Assembly (NCBI GenBank): GCA_029261615.1 | Contig: JAJDAX010000248.1 | Location: forward strand, 1 to 6,345 | DNA from: Nitrospinaceae bacterium | GTDB taxonomy: Bacteria > Nitrospinota > Nitrospinia > Nitrospinales > Nitrospinaceae | Length of the DNA stretch: 6,345 bases | Direction of reading: 5' to 3' | Shown: piece by piece, positions 1 to 5,670 of the stretch | Layout: the number at the start of each line of letters is the position of its first letter | Position numbering within the stretch: the stretch's first letter is position 1 | The notes under the pieces: generated by a model | What the model saw: the letters and a program-made list of their open reading frames with translations, nothing else | The model's database searches: none | What the model was told of the DNA's origin: nothing | Position numbers and translations under genes: made by a program

Positions 1-1572
1 GTCGATTTGCCCTTGTTCTTCGCGGAAAACGGCTACGGTATCGGTGATGCCTTCAGAAAAATGCAGGAGCTGCTTGGAATCGCGTTGTCCCACACTGTCG
101 CGCATGAAAAATCCGGTTAATAAATGCTTCGGCAAGGCAAGGTTGAGCAACAGCACAAGCACCGCCATGCCAAGAGTCAACACCTTCCTCATTTTCGGGG
201 TTGCATAGGAGCCGGTACGGAATAGCACCGGCACCATGAGGAGGTTGATCGTCGCCACCAGAATCAGGCTGGCCTCAACCCCGAGCATGGGAAGCAGAAA
301 AAATCCCGCGACCAGAGAACCCAGGATCGCCCCCAGCGTATTGGCCGCGTAAACCTGCCCGGTCCCGACTCCGATATTCTTGTGCCCACCGGAAGCCAGT
401 TTAATCAGGATCGGGAAGCTCATCCCAAGCAGCAAAGTCGGGGGCAGCATCAGCGCTGCTGAACTGGTGAAGTATTTGGTAAATGCGGTTACAGGATCCT
501 GAAGGTTATAGCTGTTCCAGGGCGAGGCCAATAAAGCCTGCATGTTGAACAGAGTAAACACGATATAAGCCCCGATCCCCCCCTGAATCGCCAGTAGCGG
601 CGTTCGCAGGTTTTTCATCCGGCTCATGATTGGCACGGCCAGCCCGCTGCCCAGGCTGATTCCCAATAGAAATACCGCCAGCATCAAACTGAACGCATAC
701 ACTGTGCTTGAAATACTGAATACCAGGAGCCGGGTCCACAAAACTTCGTAAGCCAGGGCGGTGAACCCACAGATAAAACTAACTCCTAACCAAAGGCGGT
801 TTTCTTTGGTCCAAGTCCATTTGGGGAGAGTAATCCTCGGGAACTCCCGGCAACCAGAAACGCCAACCATTTTGTCCTGATACAAGCGCCAGGTTCCGAC
901 CCCAATAGCGAGATTGAGGGCAGCTGCGGCCAGCGCTGTTTGCAAAACACCGAATGAGGCGATGAAGAAAAAACCGGTCAGGAGACAACCAACAACGGCA
1001 CCCAGCGTGTTCAGCGAATAGAGCAATCCCACCTGGGTGTTCATCCGACTGTCATCGGTGACGTAATACCTGCTGATGATAGGCAAGGTAGCACCCATCA
1101 AAACAGTCGGCAGAAAGATCAACCCAAACGACATCACCACTTTCAGTCCATCAAATAATACCGGGGATGCGGGCAACCAGGCGTGCATCCAGCCGTAAAA
1201 GAGATCAAACTCAGCGAACAGAACCGACAGCACCGCTGCCATGACCCCGATACCAATTTCAATGAACGCGTAGGTCTTGAGGACAGCCAGTGGTTCGGTT
1301 TTGGAATCCGATTGGGACATCATCCGGTCCATCGCATGACCGAACAAATAGCTCCCGCACCCCAGTCCGGCCATGAAGGCAGACAGTACAACCGAAACGG
1401 AATAGACCGTGTGGCCAAATACCAGGGTCAGCATCCGCGTCCAGATTATTTCGTAGACCAGAGCAGTAATCCCTGACAGGAAAAAAAACAGGTACATCAG
1501 GCGGGAAGAGCGCGCCATTGCGGATTGCTCAGGAACCGCTTCCGGCCCGCTAATTTCGTTGACTTTATCCAT
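1..1572 (-). CDS. Fused transporter-like membrane protein / spermidine synthase-like protein (C-terminus outside window)
   Basis: The frame is open for 524 codons from the ATG at 1572-1570 to the left edge, so the C-terminus is missing. I count about 13 hydrophobic helices. The membrane part is an internal duplication. SGITALVYEIIWTRML (residues 33-48) recurs as CGFTALAYEVLWTRLL (about 268-283). YSLNTLGAVVG (185-195) recurs as YAANTLGAILG (408-418). A PT-LLMG-like PxLP/FP helix precedes each second motif. After the last helix, residues about 504-524 (LLHFSEGITDTVAVFREE) match the opening strands of the spermidine synthase-like domain in fused MFS/spermidine synthase proteins. Its Rossmann core would lie beyond position 1. 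A stop sits 15 bases upstream of the ATG, so the start is 1572 or the internal ATG at 1518; no good Shine-Dalgarno precedes either. The family is well recognised, but the true substrate is not known. Polyamine synthesis should not be assumed without the aminopropyltransferase active-site residues. Confidence 0.85.
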   Translation of the reverse strand, partial: MDKVNEISGPEAVPEQSAMARSSRLMYLFFFLSGITALVYEIIWTRMLTLVFGHTVYSVSVVLSAFMAGLGCGSYLFGHAMDRMMSQSDSKTEPLAVLKTYAFIEIGIGVMAAVLSVLFAEFDLFYGWMHAWLPASPVLFDGLKVVMSFGLIFLPTVLMGATLPIISRYYVTDDSRMNTQVGLLYSLNTLGAVVGCLLTGFFFIASFGVLQTALAAAALNLAIGVGTWRLYQDKMVGVSGCREFPRITLPKWTWTKENRLWLGVSFICGFTALAYEVLWTRLLVFSISSTVYAFSLMLAVFLLGISLGSGLAVPIMSRMKNLRTPLLAIQGGIGAYIVFTLFNMQALLASPWNSYNLQDPVTAFTKYFTSSAALMLPPTLLLGMSFPILIKLASGGHKNIGVGTGQVYAANTLGAILGSLVAGFFLLPMLGVEASLILVATINLLMVPVLFRTGSYATPKMRKVLTLGMAVLVLLLNLALPKHLLTGFFMRDSVGQRDSKQLLHFSEGITDTVAVFREEQGQID

Positions 1573-1640
1573 GGGTTTCAGTAATTTCTAGAGAGACCTT
1601 CAATTATTCGTTATTCTGTTTTCGGGCAGTTCGTGGCCCG

Positions 1641-1665
1641 CAACAGGTTCTAAAAAGACCTGTTG
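1641..1665. repeat. Perfect 8-bp inverted repeat in the divergent intergenic region
   Basis: CAACAGGT (1641-1648) and ACCTGTTG (1658-1665) are exact reverse complements around a 9-base A-rich loop. A second, smaller inverted repeat, CGGGC (1623-1627) with GCCCG (1636-1640), abuts it on the left. Neither is followed by a T-run on either strand, so they do not look like intrinsic terminators. The larger repeat ends 10 bases before the candidate -35 box of the PCP_red gene. It could be a regulator-binding operator, or a hairpin in the leader of the minus-strand membrane gene. The role is inferred from position only. Confidence 0.45.
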
Positions 1666-1675
1666 GTTACAGTAA

Positions 1676-1706
1676 TTGACCATGTCCCGGGAGCCGGGCC
1701 TATTAT
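1676..1706 (+). promoter_or_regulatory. Candidate sigma70-type promoter for the PCP_red operon
   Basis: TTGACC (1676-1681, five of six to the -35 consensus) and TATTAT (1701-1706, five of six to the -10 consensus) face the gene at 1752. The 19-base spacer is longer than the optimal 17. It contains a small inverted repeat, CCCGG-GAG-CCGGG (1686-1698), that could bind a regulator. Transcription would begin near 1712-1714, leaving a leader of about 40 bases. The prediction rests on box matches alone. Confidence 0.4.
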
Positions 1707-1710
1707 ACCC

Positions 1711-1747
1711 CATCTCCGGAAGAGGCTATCCTCAGCCGGGGGAGATG
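1711..1747 (+). promoter_or_regulatory. Leader hairpin that would sequester the Shine-Dalgarno of the PCP_red gene
   Basis: CATCTCC (1711-1717) pairs perfectly with GGAGATG (1741-1747). The second arm holds the GGAG core of a strong ribosome binding site (GGGGGAG, 1738-1744), 7 bases before the ATG at 1752. Inside lies a second stem, GAGG (1722-1725) with CCTC (1730-1733), closing a four-base loop. When folded, the leader would hide the ribosome binding site, as in RNA thermometers or translationally controlled leaders. If transcription starts near 1713, the outer stem loses one or two pairs. Pairing is read directly from the sequence; a regulatory role is inference. Confidence 0.35.
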
Positions 1748-1751
1748 AATT

Positions 1752-2594
1752 ATGGAAGAATTGGACGAAAAAGCAATCGAAGAATCGGACCGCATTGATC
1801 ACCCCTATGCCGACGAGAATAATGTCGAGTGGACGGTCGAAGCCTGGGAACGTGTGAAACACGCTCCAGAATTCGTGCGACCCGGCATTCGCAAGTTGAT
1901 GGTCCAACGGGCGGTCAAGCGCAATTACAAATACATAACCTCAGACTACCTCACCGAAATCCGCAACGAATCCATGATGCTGGTTTCAAAACGTGTCAAA
2001 CAATTCGGATTCGAAGAATTGTCCATGGGCGCGTTTGATGTAGCCAAACAAAAGATGGCCGAGAGTTCCCGCAAGGTTGAAGTGATCGAAGAAATCGAGG
2101 ATTTTCTCGCGCTCCGAACCGAAAAAAAAGAAGACATCGTCGACAAGTTCAAAAATTATATGGAAACCGCGCCGACCATGGGCATGCCCTGGTCCAAAGA
2201 AGCGATGGAGAAAATGGAAAAAGTGCCGCCCTTTGTTCTCGGCATGGCCAAACAGACCATTGAGGGACGCGCCCGTGAGCGCGGCGACAAAATGGTCACA
2301 CCAGATATTATCGAAGAGGTGTTCACCAACATCATGCCCGCGTCTGCTAAAGAGGCCATGGGCATGGAGGTGACTGAAGAGGACAAGCTAAGGGAAACGG
2401 CGGACGAGAGCGCCCCTCAGGAAGAACCCGATTTTGAATTGAAGTGGGATGACGATGCGAAAGCCAAGGTCATGAAAATCCCGATTGCGTTCATTCGCGA
2501 CATGGGCGTCAAACGCATTGAAGCGGAAATCAAAAAAGAAAATGTCGACACGGTGACCATGGAGTTATTCGACAAATATCGATTCACGTTCTAA
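1752..2594 (+). CDS. Protein with three tandem PCP_red (protochlorophyllide reductase C-terminal-like) domains
   Basis: This 280-residue, highly charged, mostly helical soluble protein has no signal peptide. Three diverged copies of the PCP_red motif (Pfam family of the C-terminal domain of BchB/ChlB) begin at Trp27, Trp147 and Trp232. Each runs from a Trp, through Pro 12 residues later and a nearby Phe (PEFVR, PPFVL, PIAFIR), to an I/V-T turn 35 or 36 residues after the Trp (ITSDYL, VTPDII, VTMELF). Copies 1 and 2 keep basic residues in the middle helix (QRAVKR, GRARERG); copy 3 is the most degenerate and ends the protein. Residues about 75-140 form a charged helical linker. In BchB this domain helps form the protochlorophyllide pocket, but none of the nitrogenase-like catalytic part is here, so enzymatic activity is not implied. 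The start is supported by GGGGGAG at 1738-1744. A small membrane-protein gene follows in the same operon. Confidence 0.85.
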   Translation: MEELDEKAIEESDRIDHPYADENNVEWTVEAWERVKHAPEFVRPGIRKLMVQRAVKRNYKYITSDYLTEIRNESMMLVSKRVKQFGFEELSMGAFDVAKQKMAESSRKVEVIEEIEDFLALRTEKKEDIVDKFKNYMETAPTMGMPWSKEAMEKMEKVPPFVLGMAKQTIEGRARERGDKMVTPDIIEEVFTNIMPASAKEAMGMEVTEEDKLRETADESAPQEEPDFELKWDDDAKAKVMKIPIAFIRDMGVKRIEAEIKKENVDTVTMELFDKYRFTF

Positions 2595-2608
2595 CAGGAG
2601 TTAATACG

Positions 2609-2734
2609 ATGACAATGCAATTTGACTGGACCCTGTTTTTTGGCGCGTCCCTACTGGCCCTCACCAGCCTTCTTATCTTCAACAACAAACGCCGCCAACC
2701 GGTGAAGATCAAGCACGACCGCACTCGGCGCTGA
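2609..2734 (+). CDS. Small single-pass membrane protein, 41 residues, unknown function
   Basis: A short frame starts 14 bases after the PCP_red stop, behind an excellent ribosome binding site (AGGAG, 2596-2600, 8 bases before the ATG). It encodes 41 residues. A short N-terminus (MTMQFDW) leads into a hydrophobic helix at about residues 8-24 (LFFGASLLALTSLLIF), followed by a strongly basic tail (NNKRRQPVKIKHDRTRR). The positive-inside rule predicts N-out, C-in. I recognise no family. The spacing, ribosome binding site and membrane-protein composition argue for a real gene, co-transcribed with and possibly anchoring or partnering the PCP_red protein; the partnership is inference. It ends only 12 bases from the 3' end of the convergent SGNH gene, and no terminator is visible between them. 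Confidence 0.7.
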   Translation: MTMQFDWTLFFGASLLALTSLLIFNNKRRQPVKIKHDRTRR

Positions 2735-2746
2735 ACCATCCCCTGC

Positions 2747-3865
2747 CTATTTTATTTCCACCGGCGGTTTAAGTAATTCATCCAATTTTGTGCTGAGTGC
2801 TTCAGCCACCACCTGATGCCCTTTCTGGTTCCAATGGCTGTCCATTTTCCATTTATGCCACTCGCCGTCCCTATCCCAGGATTCCTGAAACACCGAAGTT
2901 AAATCCAGAAACTCCAACCCCAGTTTTTCTGCCGTCTGTCGCGAAAACTCATTGAACCGTGACATGGATGAAACTGCGCCATATAGGGCCACTTCCGCAG
3001 GAAACCGCGCCGTGTTCATCACAAACAATAGTTTCGTATTCGATTGGTCCGCAAGGTTTTTAAATTGACCAAAGGAAAATTCGAGCATTTCCAAAAATTC
3101 TTCGCTCGAATACGCCTTCGCTTTTTCCAGTGATACATTGGCGTCTACTTTTCTCGTGTCGCCGTAATACCAGCTGCGGATAAAAGAGAACCTTTCAAGC
3201 ACCCGATGGTTGAGCACCAGATACCGCACCAGCGCAGACTTCCGGAATAATCGTTTCATGTCCATTGTGCTGGCCGGGCGCGGCGAGACCACTTCAAAAG
3301 ACCCCCCTTGCTTGCGCAGGGTGAAATTATCGACCCGCCCGAATCCTTCAAAACTTTCAAGAAAATCGTTGTGGATCAGCACAATGATCGCGAGATCCGG
3401 CTTATACACCTTGCTGACATTTTTGAACACCGCAAGGTTCTGCGTGAGGTTGGCACCCGTGTGACCAAACGTATACGCCTGGAATTTTTTTGCCGGAATC
3501 TTTTTTCTCAGTTTATCTTCCAGTAAATAGGCGAAGGACTGGTCGTGATCAACCTGCAAGGCTTCGACGTAGGAATCCCCAATCGCTGCGATGCGATAGG
3601 TGCCGGGCGCCTTCTGAGGCTCATAATCGTAGGGGGAATTCCAACCCTGTTTATTGATCCTGAATTTTCCCTGGATCTGTTGATTCTCTCCGCGGATGAA
3701 CGTTCCGGATTGATCTGGAACAAACTGGTTGCCATACACGGGGTGAAACAAAACATCAGGAAAATCGCTGGTGGGGAGGATGAATCGCGCAACGACTTCG
3801 AGGAAAATAGCAAATGCGAGAAGGGTTGGAACCGTAACCAGAAAAATATTCTTAAGGAATTTCAT
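2747..3865 (-). CDS. Membrane-anchored SGNH/GDSL-type hydrolase or O-acyltransferase-like protein
   Basis: This 372-residue protein has an N-terminal signal anchor (residues about 7-30, hydrophobic after MKFLKN), so its catalytic part should lie outside the cytoplasm. SGNH blocks are visible in order: IGDSYVEA with nucleophile Ser98; FGHTGAN with oxyanion-type Gly137; IHND with Asn166; and DSHWNQKGH near the C-terminus, giving Asp342 and His344. The run FRINKQGWNS before block I is typical of the SGNH family found near envelope-polysaccharide genes. The D-x-H-W-N signature also resembles AlgX/AlgJ-type acetyltransferases, although there it precedes the serine. It likely deacylates or acylates a cell-envelope glycan or lipid; the substrate is not evident. 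A TAG lies directly before the ATG, so the start cannot be further upstream. No Shine-Dalgarno is visible. It lies 43 bases downstream of the nif3-like gene on the same strand and may be co-transcribed with it. Confidence 0.85.
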   Translation of the reverse strand: MKFLKNIFLVTVPTLLAFAIFLEVVARFILPTSDFPDVLFHPVYGNQFVPDQSGTFIRGENQQIQGKFRINKQGWNSPYDYEPQKAPGTYRIAAIGDSYVEALQVDHDQSFAYLLEDKLRKKIPAKKFQAYTFGHTGANLTQNLAVFKNVSKVYKPDLAIIVLIHNDFLESFEGFGRVDNFTLRKQGGSFEVVSPRPASTMDMKRLFRKSALVRYLVLNHRVLERFSFIRSWYYGDTRKVDANVSLEKAKAYSSEEFLEMLEFSFGQFKNLADQSNTKLLFVMNTARFPAEVALYGAVSSMSRFNEFSRQTAEKLGLEFLDLTSVFQESWDRDGEWHKWKMDSHWNQKGHQVVAEALSTKLDELLKPPVEIK

Positions 3866-3908
3866 CTAGACAACAAAATTACATGAAGTGACCTGATCCA
3901 TATTAAAT

Positions 3909-4658
3909 TCACATCCCGGTTGGGTAATCGAGGAATACCGTTTCCAGCTTAAATTGTTCCTTGAGATGACGACCAACAGCTTTCACGCCGCCGGTTTCCG
4001 TCGCGTAGTGCCCGGCGAATAAAAGCGCACACCCCGCCTCTTCGGCCTCATGGTACTGGTGATTCGCCCCTTCTCCGGTAATATAACAGTCGAGACCCGC
4101 ATCCACCGCTTGATGAATCATATCTCCGGCACCGCCTGTGACGAGTCCAACCGTTTCCACCTCGCCCTGCCCGATCACTTTTACCGGGCCCGATAACTGC
4201 ATCTCAAGTTTCCGGGCAATCTCTTTCACTGGCTGTCTTCGGACCCGCCCTTTCAGCCCAATCAACTGACCCTCGCATTCCCCGAAGGCTTCAACTTTCT
4301 CCAGCCCGATCTGGTCTGCCAGGGCCCGGTTATTGCCTAGCAAAGGGTGCATATCCAGCGGAAGATGGGCCGAATAGAGGGCAATGTCACTTTTAATCAA
4401 CGCCGCCAGTTTCTGGTAATGTGGGCCGCGAACCGACTGCAACCCCCCCCAGAACAGCCCATGATGAACGAACATCATCTGGCACCCGGCGTCCTTCGCC
4501 ATGTTGATGGTGGCGAGGCAGGCATCGACCGCGAGCCCAACCTTACGTACCGTCGTGTTGTTTTATACTTGCAGCCCGTTGAGCGCTTTTGGATAATCCC
4601 TGATAGAATGGATTTCCAATAACCCATCCAGGTACTGGCTAATCTGGTAAATGTCCAT
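3909..4658 (-). pseudogene. Nif3-like (YbgI/DUF34) dinuclear metal protein gene, interrupted by an in-frame stop
   Basis: Read from the ATG at 4658-4656, the frame gives a Nif3-family protein of 249 codons, the usual length, but codon 32 (4565-4563) is TAA. The sequence reads MDIYQISQYLDGLL, then ALNGLQV-stop-NNTTVRKVG, and continues as a normal family member. The family consensus at this point is NGLQVE, so the stop replaces a Glu; GAA to TAA is one base change. All expected metal ligands survive: His65-His66 in VHHGLFW, Asp102 in HLPLDMH, His217 and Glu221 in GHYATE, matching the positions known for E. coli YbgI within one or two residues. Restart at the ATG at 4502 would give 197 residues lacking the N-terminal 52, and no ribosome binding site precedes it. 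Nif3 proteins are conserved, with a proposed but unsettled role as metal-dependent hydrolases. Intact downstream sequence implies a recent lesion or a sequencing error. Confidence 0.8.
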
Positions 4659-4699
4659 GCCAGCCAGTATACCGGAGTCCGGCTTCCGACCCAACACAC

Positions 4700-5659
4700 A
4701 TGCTCGCGTTCATTCTCAGAAATATTGGCCAACGTATTATCTTGCTGGTTATCGTCTCCATCCTGGCGCACACCATTGTGCACCTGGCACCGGGCGAACC
4801 GAGTCTGGTTGATCCAGCCAACCCGCGCATGAAAGCCGAAGACATCGAACGCATTCGTGCCGCGTTTCATCTGGATGACCCGTTGCATGTTCAATACTAT
4901 TACTGGATGCGCGATCTTCTGAGCGGAGAGTTGAAATCGTTCAAGGACAACCAGCCGGTGCTTGAAAAAATCTGGACACGATTTTTAAATTCCGTGCCGT
5001 TGTTCATTCTGGCCACACTCATCACCTGGTGCGTCGCCTTTCCCTTTGGAATTGCCTCGGCTCTCAATCGCGGTTCGACCTATGACAAAACGGGTACGTT
5101 TCTTTCTTATTTCCTGATCTCCTTTCCCGGATTCTTCCTGGCATCCCTGCTCATGATTTATGTCGTGCAAACCTTTGACGTTCCCGTCATCGGCATGAGC
5201 ACCTTCGGGCTGGAGGATGCCAGCGCATGGATACAATTGAACGACCGCATCTGGCACCTGACACTGCCGGCGATCATGACGGCTGTACTGGGCATTGCCG
5301 TGTTGTCGCGTTTTGTACGTTCGCAGATGCAGGAAGTGATCCACCACGACTACATCCGCACGGCCCGGGCCAAAGGGCTGGACGAGGACACGGTTATTTA
5401 CAAACACGCCTTGCGCAATGCCCTGCTGCCCTTCATCACCATGTTCGGGTTGATGATCCCCGGCCTCATCAGCGGCTCGGTGATCTTCGAACAAATCTTC
5501 GCCTGGCCGGGAATGGGACGGCTTGGCTACGATGCAATCATGTCGCGGGATTTTCCCGTCATCCTGACACTCAATTTAATCGCCGCAGTTCTCACGCTCA
5601 TTGGGACCCTGGTGTCGGATCTCCTTTACGCGCTGGCCGATCCGCGCATCAAGTTTTGA
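4700..5659 (+). CDS. Peptide-type ABC transporter permease, DppB/OppB family
   Basis: This 319-residue inner-membrane permease forms half of the channel of a peptide (or nickel/oligopeptide-like) ABC importer. It has the classic start of the family: a first helix (residues about 11-29) ending in HLAPGEP. A periplasmic segment with HLDDPLHVQYYYW follows, then five further helices. The cytoplasmic EAA loop, DYIRTARAKGLDED (217-230) followed by HALRNALLP, docks on the ATPase and keeps its Gly226. The C-terminus DLLYALADPRIKF is also typical, and the length is normal. The start is chosen by family match; no Shine-Dalgarno is visible before it, and the only in-frame codons back to a stop at 4640 contain no ATG, GTG or TTG. 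It is divergent from the nif3-like gene, 41 bases away. The permease partner follows at once. No substrate-binding protein or ATPase is in the window, so the substrate cannot be assigned. Confidence 0.93.
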   Translation: MLAFILRNIGQRIILLVIVSILAHTIVHLAPGEPSLVDPANPRMKAEDIERIRAAFHLDDPLHVQYYYWMRDLLSGELKSFKDNQPVLEKIWTRFLNSVPLFILATLITWCVAFPFGIASALNRGSTYDKTGTFLSYFLISFPGFFLASLLMIYVVQTFDVPVIGMSTFGLEDASAWIQLNDRIWHLTLPAIMTAVLGIAVLSRFVRSQMQEVIHHDYIRTARAKGLDEDTVIYKHALRNALLPFITMFGLMIPGLISGSVIFEQIFAWPGMGRLGYDAIMSRDFPVILTLNLIAAVLTLIGTLVSDLLYALADPRIKF

Positions 5660-5661
5660 GG
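5658..5661 (+). promoter_or_regulatory. Ribosome binding site overlapping the stop of the upstream permease; decides the start of the second permease
   Basis: GAGG at 5658-5661 overlaps the TGA (5657-5659) of the first permease gene. It lies 9 bases before the ATG at 5671 but directly touches the in-frame ATG at 5662. The spacing therefore favours 5671 as the true start. Overlap of the stop and the ribosome binding site suggests translational coupling, which would keep the two permease subunits at equal levels. Confidence 0.6.
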
Positions 5662-5670
5662 ATGCCTGCC

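Noticed and set aside
1183..1476. A 97-codon plus-strand open frame opposite the fused membrane protein
   Set aside because: The product is polar and without domains, opposite clear transmembrane helices of the family-supported gene.
1663..1857. A plus-strand frame starting upstream of the PCP_red gene
   Set aside because: It is out of frame with the PCP_red domains, overlaps them, and lacks a ribosome binding site; the gene at 1752 has a strong one.
2735..2746. Possible bidirectional terminator between convergent genes
   Set aside because: The 12-base gap and its flanks show no GC-rich stem followed by a T-run on either strand.
3545..3886. A 113-codon plus-strand open frame opposite the SGNH gene
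   Set aside because: The minus-strand product here carries the signal anchor and the catalytic GDS motif; the plus-strand frame shows no motif or ribosome binding site.
4475..4894. A 139-codon minus-strand open frame spanning the nif3-like start and the permease start
   Set aside because: It overlaps both family-supported reading frames, and its product is low in hydrophobic core and resembles no family. The Nif3 match is in a different frame.
4985..5494. A 169-codon open frame on the minus strand inside the first permease gene
   Set aside because: It lies wholly opposite a well-supported DppB/OppB gene. Its product is rich in Gln, Gly and His with no recognisable domain, as expected for an antisense shadow.
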